Part shown: piece after piece, positions 51,303-60,847 of the stretch | Numbering within the stretch: position 1 is the stretch's first letter | Layout of the letters: each line of letters starts with the position of its first letter | Notes under the pieces: generated by a model | Told to the model about the DNA's origin: nothing | Database searches by the model: none | What the model saw: the letters and a program-made list of their open reading frames with translations, nothing else | Program-made: the position numbers and the translations under genes | Assembly (NCBI GenBank): GCA_964573105.1 | Contig: CAZNIS010000026.1 | Location: 1 to 64,000, forward strand | DNA: 64,000 bases | Direction: 5' to 3' | Origin: CAKZSB01 sp964573105 | Lineage (GTDB): Bacteria; Pseudomonadota; Gammaproteobacteria; Granulosicoccales; Granulosicoccaceae

Positions 51303-54300
51303 ATGAACGAGTTCAAGGTGGCTGGTTTCAGCCCAGACAATCGATTTCGGCTGCTCCAGCGCTTGGGAGCAGGCAGCATGGGTGTTGTTTACGAGGCACT
51401 CGACACCGATCGCAATGAGACGGTTGCACTAAAAACACTACAACGTCTCGAGCCGCACGAAGTCTATTTGTTCAAACAGGAATTCCGTTCACTGGCCAAC
51501 ATAGTGCACCATAATCTGGTGCCTTTGTACGAGCTGATCTCGGATGGCGAACAGTGGTTTTTTACCATGGAGGCGATCTCCGATGGCATGGATGTCCTAT
51601 CGTGGGTGCGAGGGGCAGATGCGCCCCTGATTAATTTGCCAGCGGCAAACTCCTCCCGAGTCTGGCCAGCGGACCATCAGTCGCCCTACGAAGCAGAATC
51701 GGCTCTGAGCGCGGATGCCGCCGCCCCGGAACGGGCGCCAATCGATAACATCGATCCGGATGCGCCAACGCTGATACAGCCAGGCAGCGCTACCGGCGAT
51801 GAGTCAGAGCAGCCTGTCTCCACAACGGGCAGCACCAGTCGCGTGGGTCCGGCGCTGGACTATGATCGCGTGCACGAGACGCTCAGACAAATCACCGATG
51901 GCGTCGGCGCTTTGCACCTTGCCGGTAAGTTGCACCGGGACCTGAAGCCCGCCAACACACTGGTTCGACAGGATGGCAACGTCGTGCTGTTGGACTTCGG
52001 TTTGGTGGCAGATTTGAATCAAGGCATCCAGCCCGATACTGGCGGCGGGGTGGGCGACGGCGATGCCATCGAAACATCCCACTATGCCACAAACACGCTG
52101 ATTGCGGGTACGGTCGGCTACATGTCTCCAGAGCAGGCTGACGCCCGGTTGCTGACACCGGCTTCAGACTGGTATTCCCTTGGCGTGATTCTGTTTCAAA
52201 TGCTGACCGGGCGGCTGCCGTTTTCTGGTACCACCCAGCAGGTTCTGCAGGCCAAGCAAAGCCAAAGCGCACCATCGCCTTCGGATTGGGTAGACGGTAT
52301 TCCACAGCACCTCGATGCACTTTGCACCGATCTGCTCAAGCGCGATCCTGCGCAGCGCCCGACTGAAGCTGACATTCGCGCCAGGCTCACGGGGGTGCCT
52401 GGCGCGGATACGGTCGCCAAAAGTGCTGAAAGCGATCCGGTGCAACAGCCGTTCATCGGGCGCCATCAGGAACTTGAAGAATTACACCGTGCGCTGAACC
52501 GAGTTGGCCGCGGTGAAACCCTGGTCTGTCGAGTGCATGGCCATTCCGGCACCGGCAAGAGTGCGTTGATCGAACAGTTTCTGAGTCAATGCGGCCGCTC
52601 ATTCGACGTCACCATCATCAGTGGTCGATGTTACGAACAGGAGTCCGTGCCGTACAAGGCTATTGATGGCGTAATCGATGCACTCACGCGAAAGCTTTTG
52701 CGTTTGCCGCAGGACGGCATCGAGAGCCTGCTGCCCGATGATGTGTCCAGTCTGGCGAGGATTTTTCCTGTGCTCAACCGTCTTGAGGCAGTGAGCGCCA
52801 GACCTGATTCAGGTATCGCAATGACCGATATGCGCGAGTTTCGAGGCCGCGCATTCGACGCCCTCAAAATCCTTTTCTACAGGCTCAGCAAACAGTCCGA
52901 TCTGGTGATATATATCGATGACCTGCAATGGGGTGATGTCGACTCCGCGGCCCTGCTGGCGCGGCTGATTCAAGCTCCCAATACGCCTCGGATGCTGTTA
53001 TTGCTAGCCTATCGAAGCGAGTACGAGGAGAGTAGCAGCTGTCTGCAGGCGCTTCTGTCACAGACCAATGCAATGGATGGCGCCAGCCAGCTCGAGCTGG
53101 AAGTCGGGGCGCTGCCGCCTGCACAGTCCGATGAATTAATCGAGACCCTTATTGGTCAGAATCACCCCGAGTTGCTTGATCGCATGGACTGGATCCGTCG
53201 TGAGGCGAGCGGCAGTACCTATTTTTTGTACGAGCTGGTACGGCATCTGAAGTCTGGATTGGACGCTGATGAGATCAACACCGTATCGCTGGACGATGTG
53301 CTTTGGCAACGGGTACAACGACTAGCTGACAAGCCGAGGTCTCTGCTCGAAGTAACCGCGGTCTCGGGTCAGCCAGTGCGATTGCGCAACGCGCGCGAAG
53401 CCACCGGTATCGACTCACTGCCGCCACAGGTAGTAGCGCTGCTGCGGCACGACAATCTCGTTAGAACGACAGGCCCATCGCTCGATGATCAGATCGAAAC
53501 GTTCCACGATCGAATTCGCGAGAGCATTGTGGACAAGCTCCCTGATAGCAGGCGATTGCAATGGCATGGTCAGCTGGCGCTGTCGCTTGAGCAAGCCGGC
53601 GACGCTGATCCGGACACACTGGCCTTACACTTTGATCGCTCTGGCCAGGCGGAGCGCGCCAGCCCCTATTATTTGCAGGCGGCGAACCACGCAGCACAGG
53701 TGTTGGCGTTCGAACGCGCTGAAGAACTCTATCTCAAGGCTGCTCAAACTGCCCGAAGTGATATTGCCAGGGCAGAGGTGCAGGAAAAATTAATCCATTT
53801 CTACACCGACATGACCCGCTTTGAAGATGCTTATGCATTGGCGCAAGACGCGATTTTACCCTTTGGCGTTAAGTTTCCATCGCGCTTTGTGCCGCCGTTG
53901 TTCGCAGCAGAATTTATCCACTCTAAAGTGCTGATGGGCAGGCTTTCAAAACCGGATCTGCTCAACCTGCCGACCAGTAAAGACGATAGTCACACCTGGG
54001 CGATTCGGCTCGGCACAGCGTGCGCGAAAGCCGCCTACCAGATTCGCCCTGAGCTCTGTATCGCGTTGTGTACGCGCCTGGTCAATCTTTGCTTGAAGAA
54101 CGGCAATACCGCTGATTGCGCCGTGAGTTACATGGCCTATGGCGCCATTTTTCACGGAGGTATTCTAGGTTGGTACAAGGCTGGTGCCGACTATGGCCGG
54201 CTGGCATTGGATCTGGTCGAGAAATACCAGTGTGAACAGCAGCGCGCCGAGGTAAATTTCGTCGTCGGGTATTTTGGAACGTCATGGTTAAAACCCGCCA

Positions 54301-55154
54301 CAGAGGCTGAGGCGCTTTGGAAGGTGGCTCACGATTCGGGTCTGCAAACCAACGACCTGTTTCACACCGGCTGTGCCAGCGCCGCCACGATCATGAGTTA
54401 TCACATGCGCGGTGTCCCGATGGATCAGGTTCTGGAAAAATCAGAAGGCTATCTTGAGTTCTTGCGCAAGGCGCAGTTGCTGGAGCCGATCGGATGCGTG
54501 CAGGTCGTTCAACAGACCATCCGCAACTTGCGTGGCCAGACTCGCAGCCGCAGTTCGCTAAGCGATGACAGCTTTGATGAGCAGTTGCACGTTGAGGCGC
54601 TGGAGTCTTATGGCTCCAGACACCTGGCGCACTATTATTATATCTGCAAAATGCAGCTGGCATACTTGTGGGGAGATTATCCCCAGGCGCAGCAACTGGC
54701 CGAATCATCGGCAACTTATCTACGTGATTCCCCGGGTATGCTGCACAGCGCAGAGCATCACTTCTACTACGCGCTGGTACAGGCCGCGCTATTGAGTAGC
54801 GCGAGTCAGAAACATCTCGGTTCAGCTACAGGATTGCGCCGCGCGCACAAAAAATTGCGACATTGGGCGGCACGCAACGAACACAACTTTTTACACAAGG
54901 AGCGGCTGCTGGCGGCAGAGAGGGCGCGGTTGGCGCGCAAGCCAGAACAGGCGTGGCAAGAATACGATGCTGCAATCGCCGCCGCATCGCAACATGGATA
55001 TCTACAGATCGAGGGGCTGGCTGGCCTCTGTGCATCAAGGTTAGCACGTGAACATAACGATAGCCCGCGTGCAGAAGCCTATCTTACGCATGCACGACAA
55101 TCGTTCGACAAGTGGGGGGCACGCCATTATTCAATGCATGGCTTGACGCATTGA
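51303..55154 (+). CDS. Ser/Thr protein kinase fused to AAA/STAND ATPase and helical repeats
   Basis: A 1283-residue soluble signalling protein. Residues 13-365 are a Hanks-type kinase: glycine loop GAGSMG (22-27), K44 in VALKTL, catalytic HRDLKPAN with D213, DFG at 231-233 and GTVGYMSPEQAD. All key residues are present. An acidic, Ser/Pro-rich insert of about 80 residues (105-185) separates the N-lobe and C-lobe. Residues about 383-700 form an AAA_16-type ATPase with Walker A GHSGTGKS (413-420) and Walker B LVIYIDDLQW (534-543). The remaining 550 residues are helical repeats (TPR-like) with DALALHF-type pairs. This resembles PknK-like and MalT-like STAND regulators, but no DNA-binding or histidine-kinase output domain is at the C-terminus. 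It is the first gene of the 51-62 kb block. Confidence 0.9.
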   Translation: MNEFKVAGFSPDNRFRLLQRLGAGSMGVVYEALDTDRNETVALKTLQRLEPHEVYLFKQEFRSLANIVHHNLVPLYELISDGEQWFFTMEAISDGMDVLSWVRGADAPLINLPAANSSRVWPADHQSPYEAESALSADAAAPERAPIDNIDPDAPTLIQPGSATGDESEQPVSTTGSTSRVGPALDYDRVHETLRQITDGVGALHLAGKLHRDLKPANTLVRQDGNVVLLDFGLVADLNQGIQPDTGGGVGDGDAIETSHYATNTLIAGTVGYMSPEQADARLLTPASDWYSLGVILFQMLTGRLPFSGTTQQVLQAKQSQSAPSPSDWVDGIPQHLDALCTDLLKRDPAQRPTEADIRARLTGVPGADTVAKSAESDPVQQPFIGRHQELEELHRALNRVGRGETLVCRVHGHSGTGKSALIEQFLSQCGRSFDVTIISGRCYEQESVPYKAIDGVIDALTRKLLRLPQDGIESLLPDDVSSLARIFPVLNRLEAVSARPDSGIAMTDMREFRGRAFDALKILFYRLSKQSDLVIYIDDLQWGDVDSAALLARLIQAPNTPRMLLLLAYRSEYEESSSCLQALLSQTNAMDGASQLELEVGALPPAQSDELIETLIGQNHPELLDRMDWIRREASGSTYFLYELVRHLKSGLDADEINTVSLDDVLWQRVQRLADKPRSLLEVTAVSGQPVRLRNAREATGIDSLPPQVVALLRHDNLVRTTGPSLDDQIETFHDRIRESIVDKLPDSRRLQWHGQLALSLEQAGDADPDTLALHFDRSGQAERASPYYLQAANHAAQVLAFERAEELYLKAAQTARSDIARAEVQEKLIHFYTDMTRFEDAYALAQDAILPFGVKFPSRFVPPLFAAEFIHSKVLMGRLSKPDLLNLPTSKDDSHTWAIRLGTACAKAAYQIRPELCIALCTRLVNLCLKNGNTADCAVSYMAYGAIFHGGILGWYKAGADYGRLALDLVEKYQCEQQRAEVNFVVGYFGTSWLKPATEAEALWKVAHDSGLQTNDLFHTGCASAATIMSYHMRGVPMDQVLEKSEGYLEFLRKAQLLEPIGCVQVVQQTIRNLRGQTRSRSSLSDDSFDEQLHVEALESYGSRHLAHYYYICKMQLAYLWGDYPQAQQLAESSATYLRDSPGMLHSAEHHFYYALVQAALLSSASQKHLGSATGLRRAHKKLRHWAARNEHNFLHKERLLAAERARLARKPEQAWQEYDAAIAAASQHGYLQIEGLAGLCASRLAREHNDSPRAEAYLTHARQSFDKWGARHYSMHGLTH

Positions 55155-55280
55155 GTAGGTCATGTGAAACTCGCCAGAGGGTGAAACGGCTGCATCGGCG
55201 GGTAGTATCACCGTCCGTGTTTGCGTCACTCCCCAACTTAAGTTTTGACCAGAAGTTAAGGACACAAGGAAAGTGCGCAC

Positions 55281-57221
55281 ATGAGCTACCTGGATTATCC
55301 AAGAATCACGATTGGCGGTCAGTTCTACACCGACCCCTCTACGATTGATAATGATCCTGCACACTACGAACCTGATTGTACTCGACCCTCGCCGTGGCAG
55401 GAGCCCAACGGTAAGCACGATTTCAAACTAATGAATTGCTCTGTGCGATCGGCACTTGATGTGTCCGGTCAAAACGTTGCGGCAGATGCCATTATCGGGG
55501 CCAGCGTTCGCACCACCGATAGCCCCACACCTGCAAAAATTGCCGATCTCGACGTCTATCAACAAAATGTGCCGACTATCTACGGTTTAAAGCTGAAGAT
55601 TGAGCTGACCGACAAAACCGTCGTGATCGGTACAATGGATCAGGCGTCGCTCAACGGTTTGCAATTTACCTCCGTGTTGCCGACCCGCGGCTACGGCCCA
55701 TTTGATCAATATACGACAGGTGGCAGCTATGGGGGAGATTCTTATGCGCGCGGCGTGTATCAAACAGTGATTCGGGTGCCGGCCAAAGAATGGCCGACTG
55801 CAGAGACTGGCGTCTTGCTGCAACTTCGCTCTCTTTGCGAAGAGGTCGACGGCAACATCCTCCTGTCATTTCGCTTCGTGGTAGATGCGTATATCAACAA
55901 CCGTATCAACGACAAATTCTGTACCGGTCGTTTTATCGGAACCATAGGTCCGCAAAAGGCAAATGAACCCTATCACTGCCCGGGTCAACGGTGGCTACAG
56001 GCACGTGAAATGCCAAAGGGTCAGCCAATAGCCGGCACTGACAAACATGAACCACCGGATTGGTGGATTCCACATTTGTACAGTGCTCCGTTCAAGCTCG
56101 ATGAATCGCACGACAAGCTCGTCATTGATTTGTCGAACAGTATTTGTAAGACCGCCGTTGCCGGCCCGTTCGTCGATATGGGCCAGTTGAGTGCAATCAA
56201 TGCAAGCACTGGCGACGTGCTGGGTAGTGTCAACTTCTCAGATTTTGTCTATGAAAATGGCGGAGGCATTTGCGAAGTTGCGCTCACTGCCGCGCAGCGC
56301 GATGCGATGAAATCCAGCCCGCTCGCGATTACCACCAGTAGAACCGACATTGGACCGTCGAGATTGTTCAATGAGGCTGATGATGGCCTGTCATTTGCGG
56401 TCGATACACGCTTCATTGAGGCGCCGGAATTTACAGGATCGTCGACGACAAACAAGATCACCGGTGACGGCCGGGTTGTCCGGCTGCCCGGTCAAACGGG
56501 GTCTTCAGCGGTTAGTCGAGTGCACATCACCGAGTGGGGAAAGCCACTGGCCGACAAACAGCTGTCGATAACCACTGTGTCGGTTAAAGGGACGACAAAA
56601 GGCATCACGGTGCCGCCTGGTTATCCGGGCAATACCTCGCAGGCCGACGGCGCTTTGTCGGCGCTTATTACATCTTCAGACCAGCACGGGTTTGCACAAG
56701 TCGATGTTCGTGTCAATCACAACCCTGGGCAGCGAACGGATGAGCTGGATGGTCAGCTCTACTATCTGGTCGTCCATAGACCGGAGCAGCTTCCCGACCT
56801 TGAAAAAACCGCAGCGGCTCAGGAGCAGCAGATATCCTGTCTTGCGTGGTCAGACTACATAGTGAAGGAACAGCCGGTCTGGGAAGATGTTCGGGCAATG
56901 ATGGCACCCTACATGAAACTTTTCCCGGCCATGAAACAAAAGATCGATCTAACCGATCAGACGGCATTTACGCTCTATGCGTCGACGCCGCCATTCTTTC
57001 CGCCGGGTGGCGACGAGCCCAACAGCCCTTTTTTTGGCGTGCCTCGCGGATACAAAGTGCTCGATCGCATCACGGGCGGGGTCATACCGTTCCTGTTTTC
57101 GGTAGACCCGGAGAGCGATTCCCGCTTTATGCCAGTGACTCGCGATCTGTCACCCGCCAAGATACAAACCATTCTAAATTTTATCCAGAACAGCTATTTT
57201 CCGCCTCGAGAAGACGTTTGA
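55281..57221 (+). CDS. Unrecognised 646-residue protein
   Basis: I do not recognise this family. No signal peptide or membrane segment is visible. The N-terminus (YLDYPRITIGGQFYTDPSTI) and PHLYSAPFKLDESHDKLVIDLSNSI suggest beta-rich structure. There are several Cys, Trp and Pro motifs (CTRPSPWQEPNG, CPGQRWLQAREMPKG). The region about 390-500 looks like an immunoglobulin-type fold (VSRVHITEWGKPLADKQLSITTVSV). The last 100 residues contain FTLYASTPPFFPPGGDEPNSP and FFGVPRGYKVLDRIT. An AAGGA site precedes the ATG. It follows the kinase by 126 bases and precedes an exported protein, so it probably belongs to the same unit. Confidence 0.85.
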   Translation: MSYLDYPRITIGGQFYTDPSTIDNDPAHYEPDCTRPSPWQEPNGKHDFKLMNCSVRSALDVSGQNVAADAIIGASVRTTDSPTPAKIADLDVYQQNVPTIYGLKLKIELTDKTVVIGTMDQASLNGLQFTSVLPTRGYGPFDQYTTGGSYGGDSYARGVYQTVIRVPAKEWPTAETGVLLQLRSLCEEVDGNILLSFRFVVDAYINNRINDKFCTGRFIGTIGPQKANEPYHCPGQRWLQAREMPKGQPIAGTDKHEPPDWWIPHLYSAPFKLDESHDKLVIDLSNSICKTAVAGPFVDMGQLSAINASTGDVLGSVNFSDFVYENGGGICEVALTAAQRDAMKSSPLAITTSRTDIGPSRLFNEADDGLSFAVDTRFIEAPEFTGSSTTNKITGDGRVVRLPGQTGSSAVSRVHITEWGKPLADKQLSITTVSVKGTTKGITVPPGYPGNTSQADGALSALITSSDQHGFAQVDVRVNHNPGQRTDELDGQLYYLVVHRPEQLPDLEKTAAAQEQQISCLAWSDYIVKEQPVWEDVRAMMAPYMKLFPAMKQKIDLTDQTAFTLYASTPPFFPPGGDEPNSPFFGVPRGYKVLDRITGGVIPFLFSVDPESDSRFMPVTRDLSPAKIQTILNFIQNSYFPPREDV

Positions 57222-57336
57222 ATGGACTAGCGGCGCAGGACACCTGCTGGCGTAGTTAACCGACGTGAGCGTAATCGTCGAACGAATCCCGACCAGAACA
57301 CGCCTCACTCTACGAGAAACCAACGGGGGAGAATAG

Positions 57337-58965
57337 ATGAACCGTTCCAGAACCTTCAAACAAGGATTGATGCTATCGATTGTCGTCTTTGGGTTCGTAC
57401 TGGCAGGGCAGCACGGTGTCGCGGTCTATGCAAGCACTGAAGATGCCGAACTCACACCCGATGCTATCCCGTTTACCTTAACGATCAAGCCGCTCACCTA
57501 CGGTGCCGACGTTAAAGCGCTGCCCGGTGTTCAGTCGGTCGTTATCGCATCGCGTAACGGCAAATGGCTTTTGTTGGGCGGTCGCACCCAGGGGCTGCAT
57601 ACCTTTTTCCCGGCACCCAGGAATAACTTTCCGGTCAAGCAGGCGAACAAGTTTATCCGGGTTATCGATCCAGCAACTGGCGAGCACTGGAATCTGGACT
57701 TGAGTAAACTGCCGGCAAACCTCGCCGACCCTCTGACGGCCACCAATCAGCCTGCGCACTACGATCGTCAGGAAGACCTGCTATATGTCGCTGGTGGCTA
57801 TGGCTGGGACAGCGCCGTGGACGACATGAACACGTTCGATTCATTGATCTCGATACCGGTCGAGGACACCATCAACCTGATTATGTCGCCCTTGCCAGAG
57901 ACCGAGAAACTCAAGGCACTGGAAGGGTATCTGCGTCAATCCAGAGACGAGCGATTTGCCGTTACAGGGGGTGAGCTCAGACGGTTGAACGGCAGGTTTT
58001 ATCTTGTATTCGGACAGTACTTCAAAGGGGATTATCATGCCTTTGGTTCTGGTGCACAGGGTGGCAGGCCTCAGTTTGTGCAGAAGTACACTGAGCAGGT
58101 ACGGGTATTTACATTAAAGCCCGGCACACTGGAAATCCTAAGCTATGGACCGCTGGTATCGTCCGACCCGTCCAAGCCCTTTCATCGACGCGACGGGGTC
58201 ATTATCGATGACATAGACCCCAAAAACGGAGTGGCGAGAGTCTCGGCCTACGGTGGCGTGTTCAAGCCGGGTAAAACCACAGGTTTTGGTGAGCCGATCT
58301 TCATCGATGACAACAACGGTGCACCGTCGGCGCGTGTTGATAATCGCGTGGTGCAGAAATTCAGCCAATATCAAAGCCCGGTCGTCTCAGTCTATGACGA
58401 TACCAGTCAGGTGATTTATCACACATTTTACGGCGGACTGAGCGAACACTACTTTCACCAGACCAAGCAGCAAAAAGAGGTATTCGACCTCGTGGTCGAT
58501 CAGTTCCGTGCCGATGGTGTGCCTTTTATAGCAGATGTCACTACTCTGGTGCAGAATGCCAACGGCGACTACAAACAATTTATCCTGCCAGACCCTATAC
58601 CCGCTGTCGATGCACCGGAATCTGTTACCCGCAGTCAGCCACCACCCTATAAGCAGTACGATACCTCGCAGGCGGGATTATTTGGCACCAGTGCAAATTT
58701 TATCCTCGACCCGGCATTGATTGAAAGCGGGCATGCCTATGAGAATGGTGTGGTGAAGCTCAGTGCATTCGACGGCAAAGAGAAAGTCGTGCTGGGGCAC
58801 TTTTATGGTGGAATCGCCGCTTTTTTTCCTTATGCGTTAGTGCCAAATACTGGCACCTATGCCAGCAATACCGTTTTTGAAATTTCCCTGGAGCCCTTGC
58901 CGACAGCCGCCTATTCGGCCGAATACGGGTTGCGAGCTGCGGCTAATCACCGTGGTGGACGGTAA
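57337..58965 (+). CDS. Exported propeller/kelch-like protein
   Basis: A 542-residue protein with a Sec signal peptide (about 1-32, ending VAVYASTED). The mature part has beta-propeller-like elements such as NGKWLLLGGRTQGLHTF, YDRQEDLLYVAGGYGWDSA and RRLNGRFYLVFGQYFKGDYHAFG, similar to kelch-type repeats but irregular. FYGGIAAFFPYALVPNTGTYASNTVFEI near the end is striking. I cannot assign a family or catalytic residues. It has GGGGGAG before the ATG and lies 115 bases after the 646-residue gene. Envelope or extracellular location is predicted. Confidence 0.8.
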   Translation: MNRSRTFKQGLMLSIVVFGFVLAGQHGVAVYASTEDAELTPDAIPFTLTIKPLTYGADVKALPGVQSVVIASRNGKWLLLGGRTQGLHTFFPAPRNNFPVKQANKFIRVIDPATGEHWNLDLSKLPANLADPLTATNQPAHYDRQEDLLYVAGGYGWDSAVDDMNTFDSLISIPVEDTINLIMSPLPETEKLKALEGYLRQSRDERFAVTGGELRRLNGRFYLVFGQYFKGDYHAFGSGAQGGRPQFVQKYTEQVRVFTLKPGTLEILSYGPLVSSDPSKPFHRRDGVIIDDIDPKNGVARVSAYGGVFKPGKTTGFGEPIFIDDNNGAPSARVDNRVVQKFSQYQSPVVSVYDDTSQVIYHTFYGGLSEHYFHQTKQQKEVFDLVVDQFRADGVPFIADVTTLVQNANGDYKQFILPDPIPAVDAPESVTRSQPPPYKQYDTSQAGLFGTSANFILDPALIESGHAYENGVVKLSAFDGKEKVVLGHFYGGIAAFFPYALVPNTGTYASNTVFEISLEPLPTAAYSAEYGLRAAANHRGGR

Positions 58966-58976
58966 TTTTGCACTCA

Positions 58977-60791
58977 ATGATGACATGGCAGTCAAGCACG
59001 CGCGTGCAGTGGGTATCTCTGTTTCTGGCATTATGTTTTGCAATGCCGTTGTGTGCACAACAATCGTCGATTGAGCGCGATGTTCGAAAACTTAGTTCGT
59101 CGCAGTTTAATGGTCGGATGACGGGTTCGGCTGGTGCGCAAGATGCCGCCGCGTATCTCATCGAAAGGTTGCAGGCAATTGGCGCCGCCCCGTTGGCTGG
59201 CTACGATTCGATGCTGCATCCGTTCGAGTTCACCGCCGGCAGCCATGACACTGGGTCTGTGATTGAGTTGCACTCGACCACTGGCACGCAGCGTTGGACC
59301 GGCACGCAGTATGTCCGGGCACTGCCGTTTTCTGTCAGCGAATCGGTTACGGCAGACGTCGTTTTCGCAGGTTACGGGCTGGTGGTGCCCGATGAGGATG
59401 GCTTCAGCTACAACAGTTACTTCGGTCTGGATGTGAAAGACAAGATCGTGCTGGTGTTGCGTTACTCGCCGGAGGACACAGAGGGCGAGTTGCGCGGCAG
59501 GCTAGCCCGCTATAGCGGATTGCGTTACAAGGCGTTACAGGCGCGTGAGCGTGGCGCGGCCGCGTTGCTCGTCGTCAGCGGCCCACGGTCGGCCACATCC
59601 GGTGAAACCATAGCGCTTCAGTACGATGCCGCTCTGGCGGGCTCCGGCATCATTGGGGCCAGTATCAGCAGTGCCGTATCAGATCAGCTATTCGCATCAG
59701 TCGAGGGTGGGCTGCGCGCCGCACAAGAGGCGCTGGATAGTGGCAATCCGCATATCAGTGGCTTCGAATTGCCCGGTGTCCGTGTCACTGTTGACGCCAG
59801 TATTGAGCGGGTGCGGCGCACGGGACGCAATGTGTTGGCGCAGTTGTCCGGTGCAGCGTCGAGTGACGCTGGTTGGGTGATGCTGGGCGCCCACTACGAC
59901 CACCTTGGTATTGGTAATCACGGCGGCTCGCGCGCCGATGAAAGCGAAATTGGCGAGGTTCACCCTGGAGCAGACGATAATGCCTCGGGTGTCGCAGCAG
60001 TGCTGGAGGTGGGCAGACAGTTGTCAGCGCGCAAAGATCGTCCCAACACCGTGCTCGCTTTCTGGTCGGGCGAGGAGTTAGGCCTGCTGGGTTCTTCACA
60101 TTTTGTCAAAGATGCACCGGTACCGCTGCAGCGATTCTACGGCTACCTGAACTTCGATATGGTTGGCCGATTGCGCGATAACCGGATCATCCTGCAGGGC
60201 ACAGGCTCCAGTGACAGCTGGCAAGCGCTGCTTGAGCAGGCGAATGAACAGGCGGCATTCGACCTGCGGTTGCAACGCGATCCCTATCTGCCGACAGACT
60301 CTACACAACTTTACCAAGCCGGTTTGCCCGTGGTGAATTTCTTTACCGGCACCCACGACGACTACCATCGACCGGCTGATAGCGCAGACAAATTGAATTA
60401 CCCAGGCTTGCAACGCGTCGCCGACTATGCCACGGACATCGCCATGAGGCTTTCAGGGCTCGAGACAGCACCTGTTTATGTCGAGGTGGAGCGTTCGCGT
60501 AAAAACACGGGCGGGCGACACACACTGAGAGCCTACACGGGCACAATTCCGGACTATGGCAGTGATGTGGCCGGGCTTGCGCTGAGCGGGGTCGTGGCCG
60601 GTGGGCCCGCTGCCGTGGCGGGAATCGAAGCCGGCGATGTTATCGTCGAATTCGCAGGGCACACAATCACCAACATTTACGATTACACGTTCGCACTGGA
60701 GACCATTGTCCCGGGTGCAGCGGTGAGCGTCGTCGGTTTGCGCGGGGACGCGCGAGTCGAGTTTTCTATCGTGCCCGAGATTCGTCAGTAG
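58977..60791 (+). CDS. Exported M28 metallopeptidase with PA and PDZ domains
   Basis: A 604-residue zinc peptidase from the ATG at 58977; the in-frame TTG at 58968 is less likely. A signal peptide spans about 1-27 (LFLALCFAMPLCAQQ). A protease-associated (PA) domain lies at about 120-260. The M28 domain (about 285-480) has the dinuclear zinc set: H306 (GAHYDHLG), D333/D334 (GADDNASG), the catalytic Glu and ligand E366/E367 (GEELG), D394 (NFDMVG) and H460/H464 (THDDYHRPAD). The C-terminal 100 residues form a PDZ-like domain (LSGVVAGGPAAVAGIEAGDVIVEFAG). It is likely a periplasmic or secreted aminopeptidase. It starts 11 bases after the preceding stop. Confidence 0.92.
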   Translation: MMTWQSSTRVQWVSLFLALCFAMPLCAQQSSIERDVRKLSSSQFNGRMTGSAGAQDAAAYLIERLQAIGAAPLAGYDSMLHPFEFTAGSHDTGSVIELHSTTGTQRWTGTQYVRALPFSVSESVTADVVFAGYGLVVPDEDGFSYNSYFGLDVKDKIVLVLRYSPEDTEGELRGRLARYSGLRYKALQARERGAAALLVVSGPRSATSGETIALQYDAALAGSGIIGASISSAVSDQLFASVEGGLRAAQEALDSGNPHISGFELPGVRVTVDASIERVRRTGRNVLAQLSGAASSDAGWVMLGAHYDHLGIGNHGGSRADESEIGEVHPGADDNASGVAAVLEVGRQLSARKDRPNTVLAFWSGEELGLLGSSHFVKDAPVPLQRFYGYLNFDMVGRLRDNRIILQGTGSSDSWQALLEQANEQAAFDLRLQRDPYLPTDSTQLYQAGLPVVNFFTGTHDDYHRPADSADKLNYPGLQRVADYATDIAMRLSGLETAPVYVEVERSRKNTGGRHTLRAYTGTIPDYGSDVAGLALSGVVAGGPAAVAGIEAGDVIVEFAGHTITNIYDYTFALETIVPGAAVSVVGLRGDARVEFSIVPEIRQ

Positions 60792-60847
60792 GCAGCGGCC
60801 CAGGATAGGCCCGGCAACGCACATGACACCACAGCAGGGGAGGCGGG

